From the NCBI GenBank assembly GCA_017307955.1, contig JAFKFV010000023.1, positions 45,912 to 109,911 of the forward strand: a stretch of 64,000 nt of DNA, written 5' to 3'. Under the pieces are notes generated by a model that made no database searches, was not told where the DNA came from, and was given only the letters and a program-made list of their open reading frames with translations. Both the position numbers and the translations under genes were made by a program. The DNA comes from Allobosea sp. (GTDB taxonomy: Bacteria > Pseudomonadota > Alphaproteobacteria > Rhizobiales > Kaistiaceae). Positions within the stretch are counted from its first letter, which is position 1. The number at the start of each line of letters is the position of its first letter. Of this stretch, positions 20,563-28,749 are shown in pieces.

Positions 20563-21843
20563 ATGGGCGAGGGGATCAGGCGTTTCGCGGATCATCCACT
20601 GCGGACGGCGGCGCTGCACGAGGTGCATGCGCGGCCCTTCCACATGATCGCGGCGCCGCGGCTGGTGCTGCACTATGCCTTCATGACCGACGCCGCGCAT
20701 GCCGACGCGGCGCGCGGGCGGCTCGCCGAACTCTGCCGGCGCAACGGTCTCGCGGTGCCGGCGCCCGATGCGCGCCACCACGTGGTGCCGCTGCTCGGCG
20801 GTTTCCTCCGCTTCGAGAGCCACGCCGAGTTCACCACCTATAGCTGGGATGCGCCGCGCGGCAGTGGCGGGCTGCCGGCGGAGACGCCGTTCGGCGAGGC
20901 CTTCGAGCCGCCGGGCCCGTTGATGGTGCAGGCGCGGCTCGATCTCGTCGACGATCTCCGGCCGCCGGCTGAAATCCTCGCCGGATTCGATCCCGGCTCG
21001 CTCGCCGCCTCGCAGGCAGCCGGTGGCCGCGCGCTCATCGCCACCGATTTCCGCTCCGACGGCGACGGCTTCACCCGCCTTCTGATCGTCGATCGCGGCC
21101 TCGGGCCGCAGGAAGCCGGTCCGCTGGCGCAAAGGCTGCTGGAGACCGAGACCTACCGCGTCCTCGCGATGCTCGGTTTGCCGGAGGCGCAGCGGCTGCA
21201 GCCGGAGGTGCGCCGCATCGAGGAGCAGCTCGTCGCCGACACGGCGCGCTTCCGCTCCGCCGGCGGCTTTGCCTCCAACCGGGCGCTGCTCGACGATCTG
21301 ACGGCACTCGCCGCCGATCTCGAGGCCGGCGCGGCGGAATCGGCCTTTCGCTTCGGTGCGAGCCGCGCCTATGCCGAGATCGTCAGCCTCCGCCTCAACG
21401 CGATGGACGAGCATCCGCTCGAGGGCTATTCGAGCTTTACCGCCTTCCTCGCCCGTCGCATGGCACCGGCGATGCGCACCTGCGCGACGCTGGAAAGCCG
21501 CCAGCAGGACCTCTCGCGCAAGCTCGCCCGGGCCGCGGCGCTGCTCCGGGCCCGCGTCGATGTCGAGCTCTCGCAGCAGAACCGGGCGCTGCTCGATTCC
21601 ATGAACAAGCGCGCGCGCCTGCAATTGCGCCTGCAGCAGACGGTCGAGGGCCTCTCGGTGGCGGCGGTCAGCTATTATGTCGTCGGGCTCGTCGGCCATC
21701 TCGCCGAGGGCGCGCCGCTCATCGGCCTCCATATCGAACCGGCGGCCATCGAGGCGCTCGCCGTCGTCCCGGTCGCGCTCGCCGTCTGGTTCCTGGTCCG
21801 CCGCATCCGCCGGCACCATGCGGATGGCGGCGGCGAGGAATAG
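20563..21843 (+). CDS. DUF3422 family membrane protein
   Basis: 426 residues. The N-terminal HPLRTAALHEVHARPF block is the hallmark of DUF3422 (PF11902). A long helical soluble part with a coiled-coil segment (near 305-355, SRQQ...ELSQQNRALLDSMNKRARL) is followed by two hydrophobic stretches at the C-terminus (about 360-380 and 392-412). Function unknown in the family. Starts 39 bp after the ArgH-like gene. Confidence 0.88.
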   Translation: MGEGIRRFADHPLRTAALHEVHARPFHMIAAPRLVLHYAFMTDAAHADAARGRLAELCRRNGLAVPAPDARHHVVPLLGGFLRFESHAEFTTYSWDAPRGSGGLPAETPFGEAFEPPGPLMVQARLDLVDDLRPPAEILAGFDPGSLAASQAAGGRALIATDFRSDGDGFTRLLIVDRGLGPQEAGPLAQRLLETETYRVLAMLGLPEAQRLQPEVRRIEEQLVADTARFRSAGGFASNRALLDDLTALAADLEAGAAESAFRFGASRAYAEIVSLRLNAMDEHPLEGYSSFTAFLARRMAPAMRTCATLESRQQDLSRKLARAAALLRARVDVELSQQNRALLDSMNKRARLQLRLQQTVEGLSVAAVSYYVVGLVGHLAEGAPLIGLHIEPAAIEALAVVPVALAVWFLVRRIRRHHADGGGEE

Positions 21844-21848
21844 CCGGA

Positions 21849-22769
21849 TCACCCGCCGATCATCGCCTCGAGCCCCTCGTCCCAGGCGGGGTGTTCGCCG
21901 TAGAGCGCCGCGAGGTGGTCGATGAACAGGCGGACCTTGGCGGCGAGGTAGCGGCGGCTCGGATAGACGGCGTGGACCGCGACGCGGCGGGAGGCGCGAT
22001 AGCCGGGCAACACATGGACGAGCTGGCCCGACCGAAGTTCCGGCCCGACATCCCAGGTCGATCGCAGCGCGATGCCGAGGCCGGAAAGGACGGCGGCGCG
22101 CACCACCTCGTTGGAATTGGTGCGGAGCCTGCCGTCGATATGCACCGTCACCGGCCCGTCGCGGCTTTCGAGGCGCCACGGATCCTGCCCGGCCGTGGCG
22201 AGGAGGGCATGGCGGGCGAGATCGGCGATCGTCTCCGGCGTGCCATGTGCCGCGATATAGGCGGGCGCGGCGCAGAGCAGGCGATGGTTTGGCGCGAGGC
22301 GACGGGCAACGAGGCTCGAATCGGTGAGCTCGGCGATGCGGATCGCGACATCGACGCCTTCCTTCACGAGGTCGACGAAATCGTCGGAGAGCGTCAGGTT
22401 GACGGTGAGGCCGGGATTGGCGTCGAGGAAGCGGCCGAGATGAGGCGCGACATGCAGCCGCCCGAACGAGGTCGGCGCCGAGATGCGCAGCGTCCCGCGC
22501 GCGACGTCGGAGCGGCGGCTGACATAAGCCTCCGCCTCCTCGATCGAGGCGAGGATCTGCACCACGCGGTCGTGATAGCCGCGCCCGGCTTCGGTGAGCG
22601 CGATTTGCCGCGTCGTGCGCTGCAGGAGGCGCGTGCCGAGCCGCTCCTCCAGCCGCTTAAGCCGTTTCGAGACGACGGCGGGCGAGAGGCCGAGCTCGCG
22701 CCCGGCCGCCGAGAGGCTGCCGGCCGTGATGACCCGCGCGAAGATCTCCATATCCGTGAAATCGCCCAT
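21849..22769 (-). CDS. LysR family transcriptional regulator, divergent from glcDEF
   Basis: 306 residues from the ATG at 22769. HTH near 6-60 (MEIFARVITAGSLSAAGRELGLSPAVVSKRL) with the CrgA-type effector domain (LRISAPTSFGRLHVAPHL). Divergent from glcD, so it is a candidate glycolate regulator in place of the usual GntR-type GlcC. A further in-frame ATG lies at 22784. Confidence 0.92.
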   Translation of the reverse strand: MGDFTDMEIFARVITAGSLSAAGRELGLSPAVVSKRLKRLEERLGTRLLQRTTRQIALTEAGRGYHDRVVQILASIEEAEAYVSRRSDVARGTLRISAPTSFGRLHVAPHLGRFLDANPGLTVNLTLSDDFVDLVKEGVDVAIRIAELTDSSLVARRLAPNHRLLCAAPAYIAAHGTPETIADLARHALLATAGQDPWRLESRDGPVTVHIDGRLRTNSNEVVRAAVLSGLGIALRSTWDVGPELRSGQLVHVLPGYRASRRVAVHAVYPSRRYLAAKVRLFIDHLAALYGEHPAWDEGLEAMIGG

Positions 22770-22903
22770 GCCTGATCGTGGCAATAAATCGCGGTGACTT
22801 TCAACGTCCAGGAAAGAATGATTGTTGAAGGGAATGCTTCTGCGCCTCGAACGGGCGTCCTAGAGTGCGTCGTCGCCGGTCGGACCCGGCGGGAGGAAGT
22901 CAT

Positions 22904-24337
22904 ATGTCCGCCATCCTGATGCCGAAGCCGGACCAGCGCGTGCTGGATCGGCGCGATGCGATCATCGCCGGTCTCGCGAAATTGGTGCCACCCGCCGCGC
23001 TCATCACGGCCGAGGACGAGCGCCGCGCCTATGAGACCGATGCGCTGACCGCCTATCGCCAGCTGCCGCTCGCGGTCGTGCTGCCCTCGACGACCGAGGA
23101 GGTCGCCGCCGTGCTCGCCTTCCTGAACGCCGAGGGCGTCAAGGTGGTGGCGCGCGGCGCGGGAACCTCGCTCGCCGGCGGCGCGCTGCCGGCCGAGGAT
23201 GCCGTCGTGCTCGGCGTCTCCAAGATGAACCGCGTGCTCGAGGTCGACACCGCCAACCGCACGATCCGCGTCGAAGCCGGCGTCACCAATCTCGGCGTCA
23301 CCGCGGCCGTGCAGCATCTCGGCTTCTTCTACGCGCCCGACCCGTCGAGCCAGCTAGCCTGCACCATCGCCGGCAATATCGGCATGAATTCCGGCGGCGC
23401 GCACTGCCTCAAATACGGCGTCACGACCAACAATGTGCTGGGCGTCAAGATGGTGATGATGGACGGCACCATCGTCGAGATCGGCGGGGAGGCGCTCGAT
23501 GCCGCCGGCCTCGATCTCCTCGGGCTCATCGTCGGCTCGGAAGGGCAGATCGGCGTCGTCACCGAGGCGGTGCTGCGCATCCTGCCGCTCGCCGAGGGCG
23601 CGCGCCCGATGCTGATGGGCTTCCAGTCGGCCGAGGCCTGCGGCGCCTGCGTCGCCGCGATCATCGCCTCGGGCATCATTCCGGTCGCCATCGAATATAT
23701 GGACCGGCCGGCGATCCGCGTCTGCGAGGCCTTCGCCCATGCCGGCTATCCGCTCGATGTCGAGGCGCTGCTGATCATCGAGGTGGAGGGCTCCGAGGAG
23801 GAGATCGCCGACCTGATCGACCGCATCACCGCGATCGCGGCGAAGTTCGAGCCGTCGACCTTCAAGGTCTCGCAATCGGAAGCCGAGAGCGCCGCGATCT
23901 GGAAGGGCCGCAAATCCGCCTTCGGCGCCATGGGCCGCATCGCCGACTATATGTGCATGGACGGCACGATCCCGACCGGGCAGCTGCCGCGGGTCCTGAC
24001 CGGAATTTCCGAGATCTGCGCCGGCTACGGGCTCGAGGTCGCCAACATCTTCCATGCCGGCGACGGCAATCTGCATCCGCTCGTGCTCTTCAATGCCAAC
24101 AAGCCGGGCGAACTGGAGAAGGCCGAGGCGGCCGGCGCCGACATCCTGAAGCTCTGCGTCGAGGTCGGCGGCTGCCTGACCGGCGAGCACGGCGTCGGCG
24201 TCGAGAAGCGCGAATTGATGGTGCACCAGTTCAACCGCATCGACCTCGACCAGCAGATGCGCGTGAAGACGGCGCTCGACCCGCAATGGCTGCTCAACCC
24301 GCACAAGGTGTTCCCGCTCGAAGGACGGCCGGTGTGA
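22904..24337 (+). CDS. glcD: Glycolate oxidase subunit GlcD (FAD-linked)
   Basis: 477 residues. FAD-binding type 4 domain with GAGTSLAGGALP near 88, and the C-terminal FAD-linked oxidase domain with HAGDGNLHPL and TGEHGVGVEKR. Oxidises glycolate (or D-lactate) to glyoxylate (pyruvate) with GlcE and GlcF. The ATG at 22904 follows GGAGGAAG. First gene of glcDEF; glyoxylate made here can enter malate through the malate synthase at 36113. Confidence 0.95.
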   Translation: MSAILMPKPDQRVLDRRDAIIAGLAKLVPPAALITAEDERRAYETDALTAYRQLPLAVVLPSTTEEVAAVLAFLNAEGVKVVARGAGTSLAGGALPAEDAVVLGVSKMNRVLEVDTANRTIRVEAGVTNLGVTAAVQHLGFFYAPDPSSQLACTIAGNIGMNSGGAHCLKYGVTTNNVLGVKMVMMDGTIVEIGGEALDAAGLDLLGLIVGSEGQIGVVTEAVLRILPLAEGARPMLMGFQSAEACGACVAAIIASGIIPVAIEYMDRPAIRVCEAFAHAGYPLDVEALLIIEVEGSEEEIADLIDRITAIAAKFEPSTFKVSQSEAESAAIWKGRKSAFGAMGRIADYMCMDGTIPTGQLPRVLTGISEICAGYGLEVANIFHAGDGNLHPLVLFNANKPGELEKAEAAGADILKLCVEVGGCLTGEHGVGVEKRELMVHQFNRIDLDQQMRVKTALDPQWLLNPHKVFPLEGRPV

Positions 24338-24365
24338 TGGTGTCGTTGTCTGCGTCCGCTGGCCT

Positions 24366-24490
24366 TTCTTCCCCCTCTCCCGCAGCGCGGGAGAGGGCCG
24401 GGGTGAGGGCTTTTCTCTTTCCTCGCGGCTCTGCCACTTCAAGGAAGACCCTCACCCGGCCTCTCCCGCAAGCGGGAGAGGGGAAGAAAG
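24366..24490. repeat. Hairpin repeat between glcD and glcE
   Basis: Two facing copies of a CTCTCCCGC...GCGGGAGAG palindrome (24374-24396 and 24461-24482), each flanked by an inner CCGGGGTGAGGG / CCCTCACCCGG arm, so the whole 125 bp folds as a long hairpin. This family of GC-rich repeats is frequent between genes in high-GC proteobacteria. Here it lies inside an operon, where it may lower or protect downstream glcEF message. Confidence 0.7.
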
Positions 24491-24503
24491 AGGGTGCCCA
24501 TTC

Positions 24504-25670
24504 ATGACCGCCCCCCTTCGCCCAACCTCCGAAGCCGAAATCGAAGCGATCGTCGCCGAGGCGGTGGCGGCCCGGACGCCGCTCGCCATCGAGGGCGGCG
24601 GCACGCGCGATATCGGCCGTCCGGTGCAGGCGGCGCGCGCTGTCTCGACGCTGGGCCTTTCCGGTGTCACGCTCTACGAGCCGTCCGAACTCGTGCTCTC
24701 GGCCCGCGCCGGCACGAAGCTTTCCGAGATCGAGGCGCTCCTCGCCGGCAATCGCCAGCGGCTGGCCTTCGAGCCGATCGACTGGCGGCCGCTGCTCGGT
24801 ACGTCCGGCGAGCCCACGATCGGCGGCGTTACGGCCTCGAATGCCAGCGGTCCGCGTCGCATCCAGGCGGGCGCGGCGCGCGATCATCTGATCGGCATCC
24901 GCGCCACCACCGGCCGCGGCGAGACGATCAAGTCCGGCGGCCGCGTGATGAAGAACGTCACCGGCTATGATTTCGCGAAGCTCGCGGCCGGCTCCTGGGG
25001 GACGCTCGGCATCCTGACCGAGGTCACCTACAAGCTGCTGCCGATGGCCGAGACCGAGACGACGCTGGTCTATGAGGGCCTCGACGCCGCCCGCGCGGTC
25101 GATGCCATGACGACGGCGCTCGGCACGCCCTTCGAGGTCACCGGCGCCGCCTTCCTGCCCGGCGAGCCGTCGCGGACGCTGATCCGCTTCGAGGGCTTCT
25201 CCGCCTCCTGCGGCTATCGCGCCGGACGACTCTCGGACATGCTCGCGGCTTTCGGCGCGCCGGAGCGTCTCCATGACGAGGCCTCGCAATCGCTCTGGAC
25301 CGCGATCCGCGATGTCCGCCCGCTGGGGGCGACCGGCAGCGATGTCGTCTGGCGCATCTCGGTGAAGCCGACCGACGGCCCGCAGGTCGTGGCGCGGCTC
25401 GAAGCCGAGGTTTCGGCGCGGACCTTCCTCGACTGGTCGGGCGGCCTCGTCTGGGCGGCCATCGACGGCCCGGCCGATGGCGGCGCGGCGACGGTGCGCA
25501 CGCTCGTCGCGATGCTGGGCGGCCACGCGACCCTCGTCCGCGCCCCGCACGGCCTCCGCGCGGCGCTCCCGTCCTTCCAGCCCGAAGCCCCCGCCGTCGC
25601 CGCCATCACGGCGAAGATCCGCGAAAGCTTCGACCCCGCCGGCGTGCTCAATCCGGGGCGGATGGGATAA
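24504..25670 (+). CDS. glcE: Glycolate oxidase subunit GlcE
   Basis: 388 residues. FAD-binding type 4 fold with GGGTRDIGRP near 32, and GGVTASNASGPRR and GRVMKNVTGYD typical of GlcE. It is the second FAD-binding subunit of glycolate oxidase. Stop is 3 bp before glcF. The hairpin repeat upstream leaves only ~13 bp of leader between element and ATG. Confidence 0.94.
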   Translation: MTAPLRPTSEAEIEAIVAEAVAARTPLAIEGGGTRDIGRPVQAARAVSTLGLSGVTLYEPSELVLSARAGTKLSEIEALLAGNRQRLAFEPIDWRPLLGTSGEPTIGGVTASNASGPRRIQAGAARDHLIGIRATTGRGETIKSGGRVMKNVTGYDFAKLAAGSWGTLGILTEVTYKLLPMAETETTLVYEGLDAARAVDAMTTALGTPFEVTGAAFLPGEPSRTLIRFEGFSASCGYRAGRLSDMLAAFGAPERLHDEASQSLWTAIRDVRPLGATGSDVVWRISVKPTDGPQVVARLEAEVSARTFLDWSGGLVWAAIDGPADGGAATVRTLVAMLGGHATLVRAPHGLRAALPSFQPEAPAVAAITAKIRESFDPAGVLNPGRMG

Positions 25671-25673
25671 TCC

Positions 25674-26969
25674 ATGCAGACCTCCTTCACCCTCGCCCAG
25701 CTGGCCGATCCTGATACCGCAGAATCCGAGAAAATCCTCCGGACCTGCGTGCATTGCGGGTTCTGCACGGCGACCTGTCCGACCTATCTACTGCTCGGCG
25801 ACGAGCTCGACAGTCCGCGCGGGCGGATCTACCTGATCAAGGACATGCTGGAAGGCGGCAAGCCGGCCAATGACGAGGTGGTCAAGCATGTCGACCGCTG
25901 CCTCTCCTGTCTCTCCTGCATGACGACCTGCCCCTCGGGCGTGCATTACATGCATCTCGTCGACCATGCCCGCGCGCATATCGAGGAGACCTATCGCCGG
26001 CCCTTCGCCGACCGCGTGATGCGCAGCCTGATCGCGCATGTGCTGCCGCATCGAAACCGCTTCCGCATGGCGCTGGTCGGCGCCGCGGCGGCGCGGCCCT
26101 TCGCGCGCACCATCGGCAAGCTGCCCGGCCTCGCGCGCATCGGCGCCATGCTGGCGCTGGCGCCGCGCTTTCCTTCAGGCCGCAGCGCGGTCGAGGCGCC
26201 GGGCCGTTTCGCGGCCAAGGGCGAACGGCGGGGCCGCGTCGCGCTGCTCTCCGGCTGCGTGCAGCCGGTGCTCGATCCGGCAATCAACGAGGCGACGGTC
26301 CGCCTTCTGACGCGGCTCGGCATCGAGGTCGTCGTGGCGAAGGGCGATGGCTGCTGCGGGTCGCTGGCGCATCACATGGGCCGCGAGGCGGATTCGCATG
26401 CGACGGCGAAGCGGGCCATCGACGGCTGGATCGCCGAGATGGACGGCGAAGGCCTCGACGCGATCATCATCACCGCGTCGGGCTGCGGCACGACGATCAA
26501 GGACTACGGCTTCATGTTCCGCGAGGACCCGGCCTATGCCGAAAGGGCGGCGCGGGTCTCGGCCATCGCTAGGGATGTGACGGAGTACCTGGAGACGCTG
26601 AAGCTCGACCGCGTCGCCCCACCCGAGCCGCTCACCGTCGCCTATCACTCGGCCTGCTCGATGCAGCATGGTCAGCAGATCAGGACGACGCCGAAGACGC
26701 TGCTCGCGCGCGCCGGCTTCACGGTCCGCGACGTGCCGGAGGGGCATATCTGCTGCGGCTCGGCCGGCACCTACAACATGCTGCAGCCCGAGCTCTCGCA
26801 GCGGCTGAAGGCGCGCAAGCTCGCCAATATCGCCAAGGTCACGCCCGACATCATCGCCACCGGCAATATCGGCTGCATGACGCAGCTCGCCTCCGGCCCG
26901 ACACCGATCGTCCACACGATCGAACTGCTCGACTGGGCCTATGGCGGCCCGAAGCCGGAAGGGTTGTAG
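25674..26969 (+). CDS. glcF: Glycolate oxidase iron-sulfur subunit GlcF
   Basis: 431 residues. Two [4Fe-4S] motifs (CVHCGFCTATCP near 26 and CLSCLSCMTTCP near 77) and two CCG domains (GDGCCGSLAHH and HICCGSAGTYN), the standard GlcF layout. Carries electrons from GlcDE to the membrane quinone pool. Confidence 0.96.
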   Translation: MQTSFTLAQLADPDTAESEKILRTCVHCGFCTATCPTYLLLGDELDSPRGRIYLIKDMLEGGKPANDEVVKHVDRCLSCLSCMTTCPSGVHYMHLVDHARAHIEETYRRPFADRVMRSLIAHVLPHRNRFRMALVGAAAARPFARTIGKLPGLARIGAMLALAPRFPSGRSAVEAPGRFAAKGERRGRVALLSGCVQPVLDPAINEATVRLLTRLGIEVVVAKGDGCCGSLAHHMGREADSHATAKRAIDGWIAEMDGEGLDAIIITASGCGTTIKDYGFMFREDPAYAERAARVSAIARDVTEYLETLKLDRVAPPEPLTVAYHSACSMQHGQQIRTTPKTLLARAGFTVRDVPEGHICCGSAGTYNMLQPELSQRLKARKLANIAKVTPDIIATGNIGCMTQLASGPTPIVHTIELLDWAYGGPKPEGL

Positions 26970-26979
26970 GCGCCAATCC

Positions 26980-27582
26980 TCAGCATTTCGCGAGGGCGCC
27001 CGTGACCAAGACCCGGGCGAGGCGGCGGGATTCGCGGGTGATCGCGGCGTCGTCGAGGCCGCAGACGTCGCGGAACACGACGATCGTCTCGATGCCGGTG
27101 AGCAGCGCGAGCCCGGTCGTGAGGCCGTCCAGCGCGCCGGGCGGAAGATCGCCGGCGACGGGGACCAGCGCCTCGCGGATCCAGCCGAGGCGGCGGCCGC
27201 CGCGCGGGGCGGGCGGGCGCTTGCCGCCGCCGACCGAGACGCTGAGAAAAGTCCGGAACAAAGCTTCGTTGGCCAGCACCATCGCGATGATGCCGGCGAC
27301 GACCGCTTCCGCGCGCGCCGGCAGGTCCGCCTCAGCCGGCAGGTTGCGGAAATGCACCGCCGCGAATTCCTGCGCGATCGCGTCGAGCACCGCTTCCTGC
27401 GCCATCGCCTCCGGCGTCGAGAAATAACGATAGGCCGTCGCGCGCGAGATCGTCGCCCGGTCCGCCGCCTCGGCAATCGTCGGATGCCGCCCCTCCGCCA
27501 GCAATTCACGCGCTGCCTCGAGCAGCGCATTGCGCGTGCGCTGCTTCTGCGCGACGCGCTCGAAACCCTCTTGACGCTTCAA
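26980..27582 (-). CDS. TetR family transcriptional regulator
   Basis: 200 residues. HTH near 22-60 (RHPTIAEAADRATISRATAYRYF) with a divergent ligand domain. It reads away from the cupin gene at 27654; the shared 71-bp gap has a strong promoter overlapped by a dyad, so autorepression and cupin control are likely. Confidence 0.9.
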   Translation of the reverse strand: MKRQEGFERVAQKQRTRNALLEAARELLAEGRHPTIAEAADRATISRATAYRYFSTPEAMAQEAVLDAIAQEFAAVHFRNLPAEADLPARAEAVVAGIIAMVLANEALFRTFLSVSVGGGKRPPAPRGGRRLGWIREALVPVAGDLPPGALDGLTTGLALLTGIETIVVFRDVCGLDDAAITRESRRLARVLVTGALAKC

Positions 27583-27613
27583 TCGGCACCTTTATAAGAC
27601 AGATATCTCATAA
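27571..27613 (+). promoter_or_regulatory. Sigma-70 type promoter with overlapping dyad, for the cupin gene
   Basis: TTGACG (27571-27576), 16-bp spacer, TATAAG (27593-27598) reads toward the cupin gene. An imperfect palindrome TTATAAGACAG/ATATCTCATAA (27592-27613) overlaps the -10 box and the likely start site. A bound TetR protein there would block transcription. Confidence 0.65.
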
Positions 27614-27653
27614 CGAGAGAAATGTAACACGAACCTACGGGGACGACAAATCC

Positions 27654-28133
27654 ATGAACGCGCATTCTCCATCGCCGGCCACGGCCACTGCCGGCTCGAC
27701 CGTCCATCTGCTCGGGACGCTGGTCACGTTCCGCGCCCTCGCCGCCGACACCGAGGGCGCCTTTTCGCTCGTCGAGGCGGTGACCGCGCCGGGGCAGGGC
27801 ACGCCGCCGCATCGCCAGAACGACGACGCCGAAGCCTTCTATGTGCTGGAGGGGAGCTTCGAATTCATGCTGGACGGCAAGACCGTCACCAGCGGACCGG
27901 GGGCGTTCCACTATGTGCCGCGCGGCATGCCGCATGGCTTCCGCAACCCCGGGACCGCGCCGGCGAAGATGCTGATCATCAATCTGCCCGGCGGGCTGCA
28001 TGAGAACTTCTTCCGCGAGGCGGGCGACCCAGTGGCCGACGCGACGCGCTTCCCGCCCATGGCGCCGCCGGATATCCCGCGGCTCGTCGCGGCGGCAGGG
28101 CGCTACGGCATCGAGATGCTGCCGCCGGCGTAA
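27654..28133 (+). CDS. Cupin domain-containing protein
   Basis: 159 residues. Single cupin_2 barrel: motif 1 is PPHRQNDDAEAFYVLEGSFEF (near 49-70) with metal-ligand His and Glu, and motif 2 is GPGAFHYVPRGMPHGFRN (near 81-98). Many such proteins are quercetinase-like or small-molecule binding. Likely regulated by the divergent TetR. Confidence 0.88.
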   Translation: MNAHSPSPATATAGSTVHLLGTLVTFRALAADTEGAFSLVEAVTAPGQGTPPHRQNDDAEAFYVLEGSFEFMLDGKTVTSGPGAFHYVPRGMPHGFRNPGTAPAKMLIINLPGGLHENFFREAGDPVADATRFPPMAPPDIPRLVAAAGRYGIEMLPPA

Positions 28134-28145
28134 GCCGCTAAAGAA

Positions 28146-28181
28146 AGATGCCCGAGGCGCGCCTGCGCTCCGGGCATCTTG
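28146..28181. terminator. Bidirectional terminator between cupin and secreted-protein genes
   Basis: Perfect 10-bp stem AAGATGCCCG / CGGGCATCTT (28146-28155 with 28172-28181), 16-nt loop. Both genes converge on it; on the minus strand the stem is followed by a T-rich run (CATCTTTCTTT). Confidence 0.7.
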
Positions 28182-28198
28182 CATCCGAGGTTTCTCCG

Positions 28199-28747
28199 TT
28201 ACTGCGTGGCGCGGCAGCGGGTGTCCTTGGAGACCGTGACGGCGCCCTTCGCGAAGTCGAAGCGCGCCTTGGCTTCGATGGTCGGCGTCAGGTAGTCCTT
28301 CTCGATGGCGGCGATGTTCGGGCAGTTCTTGCGCGTCGCCTTGGCGCCGGTCTCGGTCCAGAAACTGGCGCCGGTCGCGTCCGCCTTGAACGTCTCGTCG
28401 TCATAGCCGGCGCTGAAGATCTCGCTGCCGTCGCGGAGATCGTAGATCACCAGGCCGCGATCGGGGCCGGTGCCGGCATCGATCATCAGATAGTTGCCGG
28501 CGAGCTTCAGCAGGAAGAACGGATCGTCACTCTTGCCGATCACCCGGTCGCCCTTCGCGGCCTTGGTCGAGCAGGCCGGCTGCGGCGAGGCGGCCTTGCT
28601 GCGGACGATGTAGCTGTTGCCGACATCGTCCTTGTGCGGCTTTTCGACGATGAGCCAGTCGGCATTCGACGTGCAGGTCGGGCCGGCGGCGAGAGCCGGC
28701 GCGGCGATGAGGCTCGCGAGCGCGGCGAGAAGGAGGGTCGTCTTCAT
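28199..28747 (-). CDS. Exported protein of unknown function
   Basis: 182 residues with a clear signal peptide (MKTTLLLAALASLIAAPALA, cleavage after ALA). The mature part has four cysteines (C25, and near 59, 142, 178 in the precursor), suggesting disulfide bonds, and ends RCRATQ. No family recognised. It starts 2 bp after the stop of the ADP-ribosylglycohydrolase-like gene and so is very likely co-transcribed and translationally coupled. Confidence 0.75.
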   Translation of the reverse strand: MKTTLLLAALASLIAAPALAAGPTCTSNADWLIVEKPHKDDVGNSYIVRSKAASPQPACSTKAAKGDRVIGKSDDPFFLLKLAGNYLMIDAGTGPDRGLVIYDLRDGSEIFSAGYDDETFKADATGASFWTETGAKATRKNCPNIAAIEKDYLTPTIEAKARFDFAKGAVTVSKDTRCRATQ

Positions 28748-28749
28748 GG

